DNA from: Tubulanus polymorphus
Lineage: Eukaryota; Nemertea; Palaeonemertea; Tubulaniformes; Tubulanidae
Direction of reading: 5' to 3'
Assembly (NCBI RefSeq): GCF_964204645.1
Contig: NC_134034.1
Span: 2,822,072-2,886,071, forward strand
DNA length: 64,000 nt
The stretch's first letter is position 1. Each line of letters starts with the position of its first letter. Shown in pieces: positions 22,731 to 35,900 of the stretch. A program made the translations under genes and the position numbers. The notes beneath the pieces were generated by a model. The model made no database searches and had not been told where the DNA came from. It saw only the letters and a program-made list of their open reading frames with translations.

Positions 22731-24471
22731 ATCCTTCAAACCACCAAAAACGTTTCACACTACAAAGTCTACACCAAAAGCAAATTGTACAAAAATCCTC
22801 GCTACCGTCAGATTTCATGATTTATTTTCACTCGCGAATACAAAATAATACATCAAATATTCCATGGTTTACATTACTTCATCTCACCGTGGACGATACT
22901 TGTGTTTACAAAGATTATTGTCGAAATCAGATATTAGAGATTACAAGATATCATTCATCTTTAGATCATAATCATTTACAAATTAATATCATTTGGAATA
23001 AACTTGAATATATTCAACACACGCAATAACAATATAAATTTTTCAACCAGACCATGATCATTCTTATAGGATCAGAGTTCTTCAAATCTAAGACCAGAAT
23101 TCTTCTAATACAGGTACGGAATTCTTACGAGTTACAATCTGGATTTAATCTGGTTTTGCAGATTTGATTTAGATTTAACGGAGAATTCAAAAAAGTCAGG
23201 ACGATCTGATCGTCAATACACGGTGATAAAATATCTGAGGTCTGGGGCCCTGTGAAATGCAGACACAATGATCAGAAAATACGATATATACACGCAAAAA
23301 TCAAGCGTCATCATCAGAGCGAAATTCAATAACAATTTTGCCGAATAAACTTCATCTTTCCGCTGTACAAGGAATAAGTAATTTAGTCGTCCGTAACTGA
23401 ATAAATTTCTACTTTAATAGTTCATCAATCTATGGAGAAATATCTACATTCACGTTTTCAATTATGAAATTCAACTTCTTTGATTAGATTTTTATTGAAA
23501 CGTTTCATTTTTTCTATAAACTTGGGTAATAACAACTCGCAGAATTTGAATATCAATATGAACCCAGGTTAAACTCGATTCGGGATTAGAATAAGTTCAT
23601 TTCCAATGGAAATTCGGAACGATCAGATTTTCAGTGCACGGTGACTTAAGTTTGTATGTCTATCGGGTCAGATCCTGGACGTATCGGCCCCACTCCGCGC
23701 GGTGGCGCCAGCCTGCGGGATTTATGCGAAGCAGCAGAACACAAACACGGCCATTCTCTCAATTTTCAATGATAGAAATCGTGTGTGTATTTCTATTATT
23801 TCGGCTGTTAGGGTTTTAAGGCACAATATAAGTTGATGATGTGATATGGCGATGTTAATTAATGATAATTCCGCAGTGAAGCTAGTCACGAACGGTGCCG
23901 ATTGAGTGTACAGCTGCCAAAAACACTGAAATGTGCGTAGTTGCGTAACTATTTGCAGTGAATTGCAGACGAAACATGAAGCCTTAACGGCCGTTTAAAA
24001 AAAAATTATACCAATCGCAATTGTAAAATAAAAATGAGATAGAACCTAAGTTAAAATTCTGGCCATTTCTAAAATGTTATTGATTATTATTACTAATTTT
24101 TAGTCAGTGCGGAACGTTTAGTAACGTGTAGTCATGCAATTCAAGTCATCATTTATTACACGTTACTTCCGTGTTTTTGAAAATCTCGCGAGTCCTGGAC
24201 TAAACCCCAATGAACAATGTGATCTGTGTGCTGGCCACAAAATGCACACAGATCACACTACACTATACCCATTACACACTCTAGTACCCACAGCTTTCAT
24301 ATATCCATCCAAATATTTAGTGTGGCTTTCTTCCTGGGTGCTGCGGACAGGTTACCTGGTGAAGTGTTGTGACGAGGGGAGTGGATTGGGGCGAGGTACA
24401 GTTACTAGATTCACCGCTATGGACATACGTTTGAATAGGGGTATGTACTACCGGCGCGTAATGTTAATAGA
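22731..24471. other. Intergenic; no gene recognised
   Basis: No supported coding region. It probably includes the LINE 5' flank and the 3' flank of the Toll-like receptor gene. A TTTATT at 24152-24157 would read AATAAA on the minus strand, about 315 bp after the receptor stop; its use as a poly(A) signal is a guess. Confidence 0.4.
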
Positions 24472-27400
24472 TTAGCGGTTAGATCGATACATATTAGCTG
24501 GTTGTAGGAATTTTCTCTGTTTACCGTTCAGGGTGAGGCGAACCTTTTTCCAAAACGTAGAACGGGCTTTATCGTCTCGCGGGTATTTCATGTAAACGAC
24601 ATTTGAAATAATCGTCCGCAAGGATTCGGGCATGCGCGATTCGGGTATATGATCGATATCGAGCACGAGTATGATGTTATTGCTCTCCTCGACGCACCGG
24701 TTTGCCGCCATGCTTATCACAAATTCCGTCCATCTTTCTTTGACGAATGATTCGGTCAACAGAAACACGACCCACCGAGACCCGTAAATAGCGTCGATAT
24801 TGTTCTGTTGTATGTAGCCACCGATTGTAAAGTCTCGAAACTCGATACAAAACTTCGAAGCAAAATGTTTGGATTTTTCTATTTCGGGTATGAAATCCAA
24901 ATAGACAAATTGAAGGTCTTCCATGCTGTGGCTTAGAAATCCGTCAAACTTCAAATCATCAGAACGGCTTACCGTCGCTATACGTAATAGTTTCGGTAGA
25001 AATCGATTGATGTTTACCATCCACCAATAGTAAATTGACCATCGCTTTTTGGCGACAATTCGCCCGATAGCCATAATGATAGCAGTGACGCATAAAGTCG
25101 AAAGAGAAATGACAATATCTTTGTGGTTGTCACATTCTATCCAATGTAACTTAAACTTTGCGATGGACACTCCGGATAGTTTTCTTGGTGAAGTACATAC
25201 AAGTTTTAACATGGTCTGGTCGAATTCGGGGTTCGCCCTATAGTCCTTATAGTCTAGGTAATATTTCTTTTTTATATGGTTCTCTATAAGCCAATTTCGC
25301 AATTTTCTCAGTTGACAATCGCATTCAAATGTATTACCGATAAGAAAAATGGATCTAAAATGTTCTAAATACATGATTTCAGTAGGATCGAACGTTTTTA
25401 GTTGATTCGATCCTAAATTCAAAGTGCGTAGGTTTATAAGTGGTTTTAACAGACCTGGTTGAATCATTGTCAGTCTGTTATCCGTCAACCTCAATAACAT
25501 TAAGTTCGGGGTAGCTTCAAACGTGTTTCTATCCAAATGTCTTATTCCATTACTGGAGAGATCGAGCTCTAATACGAAAGGAACTCTGCTCAAGATATGA
25601 CGGAGAACACGACTAGGACAAAATCCAATAACCGTCCCAGTTAGTAGGAACTGAGTTAGTTTGTAAAACGTCCTATTCCACATAAGGCCTTCACACGCGT
25701 TATGAAGCGATCGTGTGTCTAAATATATATAGAAAAGTCCTGCCAGATTATCGATTCCGATATAATTCATCGATTCGGGTAACAGATCGAATGACTTCAG
25801 GCATATGAAGACGAAACGACTTGTAAATTCGATAAACAAGTGTTTCAACTGCCGCAGGTTCTGTATGTCCTTTCTCAAATAGAAAACTCTCTCGGAGGAC
25901 AAACCAAGACTAGGATTGCCACACGGCGATTCGACGGGAACCAGTCCAATAACACATGTGATATCCAGGGATGTCAGTTTATTATTCATGGCAAATGATG
26001 TGCGACTATCGAAGCATGTTAAACCTGTTGACATCCTTCCGATAAAAGTTTCTAGTTTTGTGTTGGAAATGATTAAATCTGTGAGATTCAAATTCTGGAT
26101 GTTGTTCTGTTCCAAATTCATTATCTGGAGATTAACGAGTCCTTTGAATTGATGCTTTTTAAAACTCGTTTTGCAAAGTTTCATCTCCAGCGCTCTCAAT
26201 CTTTTGAACCCACGAAAAAAGTCTACATCTATTTCGGGTATTCGATTAAACGCTAGACCTAAAACGTCCAAATTCTGTACAGGTAAATATTTCAATATCG
26301 ATTTAGTCAAGGAGATGGCTTTCAACCGCCATGCACCCCGTAAAAATAAACGGTTTAAGTTAACGCAATTTTGCAAAGAATGAAATAAATTGTGAATATC
26401 TTTGACAGTATGCTTTGAATGACACACTTTTTTGGCCCATCCAAATAATGCTCGAGTCTGGGTGAGAAGAACAAAATCGTAAACCAACATGGTCAGCTGC
26501 TTATTTTTCATGAAGCCATGTTTGTCGATAAACCGTACTGGGTTACATGAAACTTCAAGCACCCTCAGATTCGGTAGATAATGAAGTGACCTTGGTCCCA
26601 CCAGTGAACTCAGCGCGTTTTCTGCCATCCTCAACGAAATCAACCTCGGCAGTCGACGCAACGGGTTTATACTCTTTATCCTATTCTTCGACAAGTAAAG
26701 AATATCTATGTTATTCTTTGTTCGAGGGAACTTCGTGAGTGCTTTATTCACGCAGTTAGCGATACTACGCCTGAAAAAAAAAAAGGTTCAGGCTTTCAGT
26801 CAAATTGCATCGGTGATAGTAATACAGGGCCAAATCTAGGGGTTAGGTGATCTCAGGGGTTTAGACTACTGCCTTCCAATTAAGGTTTGGGATCGTCAAT
26901 GTCTATAAGTTTGACACTCATCCCCCCAGAAAATCTAAGCGCGTTTTTGTATACAGTTTTCTAACACTAGTTAGAAATATCTCCTCGGGCTCCACGTGCT
27001 TTTTCTGATTTCTGAAGCCTACATTTGTTTTTCGTTTTAACACCGCCTTCCAAAAGATAAGATATAGGTCCGCCCCGGCAATAGAAACCAAAATGGAAAT
27101 CAACTTACTTGTAAGGCCCGTTGATTATAACAGCGGACACACTGACGGGCAACCGTAGTAATCATAAGCTGTATGCCTCGCAATTTTAGATCTAGATACG
27201 CCCCCACCCAAGCAATGGATATCAAAACGGTTTTCGACTTACCCATCAAGTCTGTAGTAACAGCGACACACTGACGGGCAACCGTAGTAAAAGCGTCTGC
27301 TGAGGATATCGTCGCGTCGGTTTGGACGCCGCATATCGCCGACTATTCCAGAATGCGGCATCATACCACCGCTGAGTGACTGGTATTTCTGATAATCCAC

Positions 27401-27535
27401 TAAATTACTCTCTGAACTCCACGGCGTTCTTTCGATTTCATCATCGATAATTTCCGATATGATACCACAGCGGCACAGCAGTATCGCAACCACGAGAATT
27501 AGAAGTTTACAAGCGGCCATTTTTCCGTCTGTCAC
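24472..27535 (-). CDS. Toll-like receptor (LRR ectodomain, transmembrane, TIR)
   Basis: Two exons on the minus strand. Exon 1 (27535-27243) encodes a signal peptide (MAACKLLILVVAILLCRCG, from the second Met) and the start of an N-terminal cysteine cap (CPSVCRC). Its GG|GTAAGT donor joins, in phase 2, exon 2 (26770-24472), whose acceptor follows a T-tract; exon 2 completes the cap with NCVNKALTKFP. Total 863 codons. Then come leucine-rich repeats, a C-terminal cap (CDC...C...C, about 585-645), a transmembrane helix (about 649-672) and a TIR domain (about 705-845) with box 1 DGFLSHS, box 2 RDFTIGG and box 3 FWKKV. TLRs bind microbial or endogenous ligands and signal through TIR adaptors to NF-kB. 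Unusually, the box 2 Pro (RDxxPG) is Ile. Ligand unknown. Confidence 0.92.
27045..27300 (-). repeat. Tandem duplication of the exon 1 end in the receptor intron
   Basis: The block around 27045-27165 repeats 27185-27300. Both contain ACACTGACGGGCAACCGTAG (the Cys-cap codons on the minus strand) and an upstream ACTTAC, i.e. a GTAAGT donor. The intronic copy reads YYGCPSVC and then hits a stop, so it is a decayed second cap exon. Confidence 0.7.
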
Positions 27536-29836
27536 TGATCACCAAATAGACGACAGTGATAACGTGTACAAGGATACAATGAATGTGTACAATGAAATAT
27601 GAAATATGAAAAATCAATCTATCTAAGCAAACTTCCTTCTTTTTATTATCTTTTTATCGTTTTTAGACCCTATTTCATTTTTATGTTTTCAAATAATGAC
27701 AAGTCAAGGTCGAATATCGAGACTAAAGCTTCCTGCTTGTTTGATGGCTTTCGTCATCAAGGCACCGGGAATTTTTTAAATGTAGTTATCAATATTTTCC
27801 AATACTGGGAGTTTAGTATCTCGGTAATGCAATTCGGGTGTGCATTACGTCATCAATAAAGAGTTTCAAGATAATAATTACATTTGTGAATTTTGGGGTC
27901 ATCTTTGTAACGAAATATATTTCATGACTCTCATTTTCTATTAAAAATAGTCTTTTTTGATGATTAATTTTGTGAACTAAATTATCAAAATTAGGCTATC
28001 CTGGTTAGACAGGTTGCCGGCCAATTCAATTCAATTGTCGATGTATTCAAATTCAGAATAAGTCTATAACATCGAATCATCCAATGTTTATGAGTTATGT
28101 TTCTACTACAAGGCGTCACTTTCAAGTTAGTTTTCTTTTTATTAGATATGACCAATAGTCGAGTTACGGCAGCTTGCGCGATCACTGCGGGGTCCAGGCG
28201 GCGACCATGAAAACGCTTTGTACGGGAGAAAACTACAAAACAATTATTGTGTATAGTCTTCGGGAGGTTAACCTCCCGAAATAGAAATAAACAGCGCCTC
28301 AAAAAAACATCAACGAATTCGGCCTAATGTTCATTCGTAAATCAGATAATGAAGTAACGTAGTTATTTGTCCAACGTTATTGAACTTATTTAGAAACGAT
28401 CGTAGGTTTTTATCGGATTTCTGCGAACGAGTAAATTCTGAAATATACAGTCGTTTCTAAATAACTTGATGAGTTTAGTAGAATTTTATCGAACGGGTTT
28501 TTCACTAAAACCACAATGGAGAATGTACATCGTTGTTTTAGTTCGATGACGACATGAAAATGCTGCTGTGGCAGTCGATGATTCTTCCCGTGCGATAGAG
28601 AATCCGAAGTCTAAATTTTGTAATTTTCTAATTGAATGACAAAATATAAATGTTATTAATCTCTTGATTTTAGAATCTGTTACGGAATTGCAAAATCTTG
28701 AATCCGCCCTTGCAATCTGGAACTAATTAAAACCAGTTTAAGCTCATTTTGGTTTTATAACCTATCTTACAACTTAAGACCAGTTTAAGCTCATTTTAGT
28801 TCCGCAACCAATCTAACAACTTAGACCAGTCTAAGCTCATTTTGGTTCTATATCCAATCTAGAACAGACCGGTAGCCAGCCATATCTTTGGGGAGGGGGT
28901 CTAGGGGTACTCGTGTAGAACATTCCACTAACAACTAACAACAGCATATTTGAGGTGCAAATTTTACTGCTTTTTCCTGTGCAATTTGGCCGCAAAAATT
29001 CTCGACATAGAAATAGAAAAATTTAGGCAGTGAATTAAGAAAATTCTCGGCAGAGGTTTAGAATGAAATCAGCATTGAGATATAAATTCAACATATTAGG
29101 CTTTGATCAACATATAGTTCAAAACAAGTCAACATGAATATGAATAGAAACTCGAGATAGTAAGTAAGTAAAGTTTATTCTGACCTTGAAGAAATAGGTA
29201 CAAGAATTCTATAAAGATACGTTACGTCATGCAGCATACACACTAATTTACACTTTTTAGATTTGTCGTTTTACTTTAATTTAAGAAAACAGGAGTTCCT
29301 AAGGCACTCTTCCTATGAAAAGTCTAAATTAAAAATAAAAAAGGAGATGCTTATAACAATAACTAGTATCTTGGAGCACATCCAAGCTAACATTGTGTAC
29401 TGTGGGCACTAGCCCAGTTGACTAACAAAATATACTAAACTAAATAACTAAATAACTAAATTCATTGTCAAAGGTAATAAACATTTATCATCAAAAATCC
29501 ACAGAAATATGCTAGCTGTTGGCATCGATATTCATAGCCTGATTGAATTTTTGAATTTTTGGAATGTTCCTCACACGGCGCACGGGGTTTTCCGTTTCGG
29601 TCGTTGTCATAGATACAGCATCGCACGAGAGCGCACACGCCACCGCACGGCACACGCTGCACACAGTCTCCCTACATTATCCATCACACTGTGATACATA
29701 GCTGCAGGCGCTATAGACTCCTTCACTACTACACGGCCATATTGGTTGCATCTTCTCAACACACTCGCTCATATCTCCCATACGCAAAATGTCGTGATTA
29801 ACTACATGGAATATAGGATAGACGGGCTCCAAGACA
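27536..29836. other. Divergent intergenic region between the receptor and the IA-2-like gene
   Basis: No supported gene. At 28730-28866 a ~59-bp unit (AAGACCAGTTTAAGCTCATT) repeats three times; related stretches lie near 55020-55100 and 62210-62280. At 29155-29180 AGTAAGTAAGTAAAGTTTAT resembles a LINE tail. Promoters of both flanking genes are expected here, but I see no clear TATA box. Confidence 0.4.
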
Positions 29837-29945
29837 ATGTCGCAGTTCAGGGGAATTTTAATTCTATGGTTTGGGGTCGGGTTGCTGTATTCTAGGAGCG
29901 TCGTCGGCACCGTAAGAACTAATAAACAATTTAGCGGCTTTTTCG
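29837..29945 (+). CDS. PTPRN-like: IA-2-like exon 1: signal peptide
   Basis: ATG at 29837 opens MSQFRGILILWFGVGLLYSR, a typical signal peptide. The frame continues to GFF and a consensus donor TTCG|GTAAGT in phase 1, which joins exactly to the Gly-Cys-Asn-Phe of exon 2. An earlier GTAAGA at 29912 would leave phase 0 and break the join, so the later donor is preferred. The minus strand here is also open (cysteine-containing) but is taken as antisense. Confidence 0.72.
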
Positions 29946-32900
29946 GTAAGTGATTTTATATACATACACGCCATATGTTATGTGCGTAAAATCGATGTAT
30001 GATATCTATTTTGGAATATCGATCACTCTAGTGAAACTAAAGGTTGACGTCACTTAAGACCCTATTAATTCGTATTGATCATTTTAGTGTGTTATGAATA
30101 TTAATGATTAGATGTATATAAGCGTTTTTAATTTGACTCGGGATTCAGTTCCACAGTTGTGTAGGTTTAATCTGACTCTGGATCCAGTTCCACAGTTGTG
30201 TGGGTTTAATTTGACTGTGGATCCAGTTCCATGGCTGTGTGGGGAAAAATTTGACTCAGAATATAGTTATTTCCACAGTTGTGTGGGTTTATATTGACTC
30301 TGATTTCAGTTCCACAGTTGCGTGGGTTTAATTTGTTTCTGAATCCAGTTCCACAGTTGTGTGGGTTTAATTTGACTGAACCCAGTTCCACAGTTGTGTG
30401 GGTTTAATTCGTTTCTGGATCCAGTTCCACAGTTGTGTAGGTTTAATTTTGATTCAGAATGCAGTTCGACAGTTGTGTGGGTTTCTAATCTGTAGATCCT
30501 GTTTATCAATGAAATGTCTCGGTATTGGTAGGCCTAGTGTCAGTTGGCATTGTATCCTGGTTTCGGCTAGAGATACTCTGAATGATTGTGACCCCTTGAA
30601 TTAGTCAGTAACCTGTCTGTGGTTTAGTTGATATAAGTTGGTATAAAAAGCCATTTGGGGAAATGAAAATATCTAAACATTGGAAAGAATGTGAAAATTA
30701 TTCGTTTTATAAAAATTAGCTGGATCCATACCTGGTATTGTTGTTCCTGACAATATTTAGTCGAAATATCGAATTTATAAATATACGAGTTCAAGGAAAC
30801 ATTTCTGACTCTTTTTATTTGTAGTGTGTGATATCATTAAGCTAACACAGCTGGGGCCAAAAATCCTACTTATCTTAAACTAGGACATATTCAATGCAGT
30901 CTAAATGTCCATATCTTATGTATCTTGATTTGTTCAATAACAGTGAGCTAATCCCACCCCTAATATTCAGATAAGGTGTTAGGTGGGCCACCTCCCTGTT
31001 TTGACGGACCTTTGCTGGTGGTAAATCGAACACTAATACCTGACACACTCCTGTGGTGGCTTTAGTCAATTAACACCTGTCAGTAATTAACACTTTTGGA
31101 CACCTGCTATATGCAGGGTATATAGTTGAGACCGGGTCCATGTGATCACTCAAATATTTTCGGCCGTGCCGGATCGGGCCCGGTTTTTAACTACAGATTC
31201 TCTAAAGAACAAAAATGGGTGGGCGAAGAAATAAAAAAGTTTCGAACAGGCGTTTCAGAATGGCGGGGAGTAGAAAAATAATCAGAAATCAATTATGTTT
31301 TTATTATTCGAGTGAAAAGGTGTGCGAAAATTGTGATAAATTTGATTCCAATAATGGGAGAAATTTCAGGGTCCCTACGACTCCTTGATTACTCAAAAAC
31401 TCCTTCTAAATAACAGAAAATGCTTTAAAGCAGCTTGAAACTCTTTGAATTCGAGCAAAATGCCAAAAACTCCTTCAATTATGAGGATTAGGCAATTAGA
31501 GATTTTTGTCTGGATTGTAGACTACGCCTAAATCGGTACAGTTGAGACCTGGATTTTTTTTCTACCCAATTGGGCGGTTACTGAATTAGAAACTAAATTT
31601 AGGTAACGTAAAGGATCAAGATTTGCTTACGGAACCACTGAATTTTGCGGTTTACCGAGATAAACAGTACCGATTTAGGAGGAGTCTATAGTAAGTAGGA
31701 TATGAAATTTGAAATTTAGCGAATCCTCGAAAACTCCTCAAATCAAGGAATGACCGATCGGTCGGCACTCCGATTGAAGAAAATTAACTTTTCACAAATC
31801 GCTTCATCGAAAGGCGTGGACATATACAAAAAAGAAAAAATTATTGAGGCTAAAAAAAATTGATACCTTGTTTCTCCGCTCTGCTGAGCTTAAATGTTGA
31901 CCCGGCCGGCCGCCTATCTACCTTATACATTACTTTTTTTTAAATCGTGATTTAAATATCCCATATCCTAGAAATGAACTGTTTATAAATTTTATCATAT
32001 TTTACAAAAATGACCCGGCCGCTGCGGAGAAACAAGGTATCATTTTTGTTTAGCCTAATCTTTTTTTTCGGAATTCCGGATCCCGAGTAATTTAGAAAAA
32101 GGGCCCGAAAAGCGCATGTTCGTTACGCCGGGGCTCTACACGTCGCGGTGGTAACCTCACTCGCCCCCGTACCGCTCCTTTCAGCCAGACGTATCCATTT
32201 AATCACCGATACCCGGATCCAATCTTTAGGGCGTGGACACGAACGACAATTTATAGTATGCGCTATTCGTAAACGACTGTATTTTCATTTGTTTTTCCGG
32301 TTTTTTTCTATTTCGCAGGTTGTAATTTCAGCGACGTCTGCAAAGAATCGGAAGTTTGTATCGATGGTAAGTTTGTGTGCGAACGTCGCGTTAACCCTTT
32401 CAACACGGGGGTCCCTCCCTACTAGTTGACCTTAGTTATGTGGGGGTTAATTTGACTGTGAATCCAGTTCCACAGTTGTGTTGGTTTAATTTGACTGTGA
32501 ATCCAGTTCCACAGTTGTGTGGGTTTAATTTGACTGTGAATCCAGTTCCACAGTTGTGTTGGTTTAATTTGACTGTGAACCAGTTCCACAGTTGTGCGGG
32601 TTTAATTTGTCTCTGGATCCAGTTCCACAGTTGTGTGGGTTTAATTTGTCTCTGGATCCAGTTCCACAGTTGTGTGGGTTACTTTAATTCAGAACCCAGT
32701 TCCACAGCTTTGTCCAAAACTGGGCCCTGGATCTAATGATATAAGGTTCTATGTAAATTGCCTTTGATGATATTTTTTTCATTGAAAGTTTGTTATTTTA
32801 TTCTGTCAGAAACAGTTATTTATTATGGTATTTATGTGATATTAGACTCATATTATTCAGACCACTCAATTATCAAAACAACATTTTCTGCTATTTATAT

Positions 32901-35900
32901 CAATTCAGTTCATTACTTATGGACGCAATACATAACAGTGATGGAGTCTCTGTTGAATCGACTCCTTACAGTTCAACAGTTGTGTGGGGTCAATATGACT
33001 ATGGATCCAGTTCCACAGTTGTGTGGGTTTAATTTGACTGTGGATCCAGTTCCACAGTTGTGTGAGTTTAATTTGACTGTGGATCCAGTTTCAGTTGTGT
33101 GGGTTTGAAATGGCTGTGGATCAAGTTCCACAGTTGTGTGGGTTTAATTTGACTGTGGATCAAGTTCCACAGTTGTGTGGGTTTAATTTGACTGTGGATC
33201 CAGTTCCACAGTTGTGTGAGTTTAATTTGACTGTGGATCCAGTTTCAGTTGTGTGGGTTTGAAATGGCTGTGGATCAAGTTCCACAGTTGTGTGGGTATA
33301 ATTCGACTCTGGATCCAGTTCCACAATTGTGTGGGTTTAATTTGATTGTGGATCCAATTCCACAGTAGTGTGGGTTTAATTTGACTGTGGATCAAGTTCC
33401 ACAGTTGTGTGGGTTTAATATGACTGTGGATCCAATTCCACAATTCCTTGCGCTCGATACGTAAGCTGCCATTTCTAGGCTGAATTTCATTTCTAAACGA
33501 TATCGCACGAATGCAATTTAGGAAATCAAACAAAAACCGTCGATTTCCGATTGACGTCGAATATACGTGACGTCCGCGTGACCTTGAAGCGAGCCGCTTG
33601 ATAATATTTTCCGCGATCGATCGAAAAAAATCCGTCGTCGTCGTTGTCGTCGTCGAGTGGTAGAAAAATGAATCGACGGGATTCTTTCGCGATGCGATCA
33701 TCCGATTCGCGATTGCGTAGGCGGACGATAAACGCGTTACCGGTTCGAATTCGACGCGCCTCAGTACGGCAACTCCATCACACACACACACCGCACCGCC
33801 ATGTTACCACGGAAACCGCGCGGATGTCGCTCGCCGAAGATTTTCTGAACATTTTGATTACCGCACGATTTTAAATTGCGATTTATCTCGCAATTAACGA
33901 GTAATGGTAACGACGTGGGTTGTTGTGCCTTGCGACGACAATACCTGAATCTGATTATCATTCGCCAATTGCGGTGAACTTACAGAATCGGCACTGATTG
34001 TCTGGAACAGTCTCTATGAAAAGTTTACTGACCCCTGATTGTCTGGGACAGTCTCTGAAAATGGTTTACTATCCCCTGATTGTCTGGGACAGTCTCTGAA
34101 AATGGTTTACTGTCCCCTGATTGTCTGGGACAGTCTCTGAAAATGGTTTACTGTCCCCTGATTGTCTGGGACAGTCTCTGTTAATGGTTTACTGACCCCT
34201 GATTGTCTGGGACAGTCTCTATGAAAAGTTTATTGACCCCTGATTGTCTGGAACAGTCTCTGAAAATGGTTTACTGTCCCCTGATTGTCAGGAACAGTCT
34301 CTGAAAATGGTTTACTGTCCCCTGATTATCTGGAACAGTCTCTGAAAATGGTTTCATGTCCCCTGATTGTCTGGAACAGTCTCTATGAAAAGTTTACTGA
34401 CCCCTGATTGTCGAGAACAGTCTCTGAAAATGGTTTACCGTCCACTAATTGTCTGGGACAGTCCGTTTTAAAAGGTCGTCTGATTGTCCGGGACAGTCTG
34501 TTGTAAATGGTCGTCTGATTGTCTGGGACAGTCTGTGGTAAATGGTCCTCTGATTGTCTGGGACAGTCTGTTGTAAATGGTCCTATGATTGTCTGGGACA
34601 GTCTGTTGTAAATGGTCGTCTGATTGTCTGGGACAGTCTGTTGTAAATGGTCGTCTGATTGTCTGGGACAGTCTGTTGTAAATGGTCCTATGATTGTCTG
34701 GGACAGTCTGTTGTAAATGGTCGTCTGATTGTCAGTAACAATCTCGCTGATCGTGTTGACTCAGTTGTCAGCGGTTGTTGTTGCTTATCTAAAATGAAGA
34801 TGTGATCGTTGTATAAACAGCAATGTTTAATGCATATATTAGTGGATGATGATGATAATGATAATGATGATAATGTCTGTGTTAGATGTTTCTCAATTAT
34901 CTATGATTGATTCGATGATATGTCTGTGATGAGGAGGTTTTAGCTGTTATCCCCTCGAGTCACGGCTCTGTGGATGAACATTTTACATCGGTGCGTCGAG
35001 CACCGATGTGCCGGCACGATCTTCACCCGACCACCGGCAGTCGCTGCATTTTATTTATGTCCTGTTTGCATGGACAGTTTCGTCCTGTTTGCCTGGATAT
35101 TTTTTTTCCTGTTTGCATGGACATTTTTGTCCTGTTTACGTGGACCTTTCTGCCCTGTTAACGTGGACATTTCTGTCCTGTTTACATGGACATTTTTCTC
35201 ATGCTTGCTTGGACAATTTTGTCTGGTATGAGTGGACATTTCTGTCCTGTTAACGTGGACATTTATGTCCTGTTTACGTGGACAGTTATGTCCTGTTTAC
35301 GTGGACATTTTTTTCATGCTTGCTTGGACAATTTTGTCTGGTATGAGTGGACATTTTTGTCCTGTTTACGTGGACCTTTCTGCCCTGTTAACGTGGACAT
35401 TTCTGTCCTGTTTACATGGACATTTTTCTCATGCTTGCTTGGACAATTTTGTCTGGTATGAGTGGACATTTCTGTCCTGTTAACGTGGACATTTATGTCC
35501 TGTTTACGTGGACAGTTATGTCCTGTTTACGTGGACATTTTTTTCATGCTTGCTTGGACAATTTTGTCTGGTATGAGTGGACATTTTTGTCGTGTTTACG
35601 TGGACCTTTCTGCCCTGTTAACGTGGACATTTCTGTCGTGTTTACGTGGACAGTTATGTCCCGTTTACGTGGACATTTTTGTCCCGTTTGCATTGAAATT
35701 TCTGTCTTGTATGAGTGGACATTTTTGTCCCGGCTTGCGTGGACATTTATGTCCCGTTTACGTGGATATTTTTCTGTTATGTATCTCAGCACTTTTCTCC
35801 TGTCCATTTGCGTTGATTTTTTCGTCCTGATCTCGACAAAAACGAAAAATATGAAATTTCCCTTTTAGAGTTATATTTCGAATGAAATTCGTTCGTCGCT

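Noticed and set aside
22440-23029. Plus-strand frames of 94 and 101 codons
   Set aside because: They lie opposite the LINE endonuclease and across a Penelope insert; no independent support.
29468-29910. Minus-strand cysteine-containing frames that looked like a secreted cysteine-knot protein
   Set aside because: The plus strand here holds a signal-peptide exon whose donor phase fits the IA-2-like exon 2 exactly. The minus frames are broken and have no good splice sites.
34000-34740. Regularly spaced repeats resembling a CRISPR array
   Set aside because: The units are contiguous with no unique spacers, and the setting is an animal intron.
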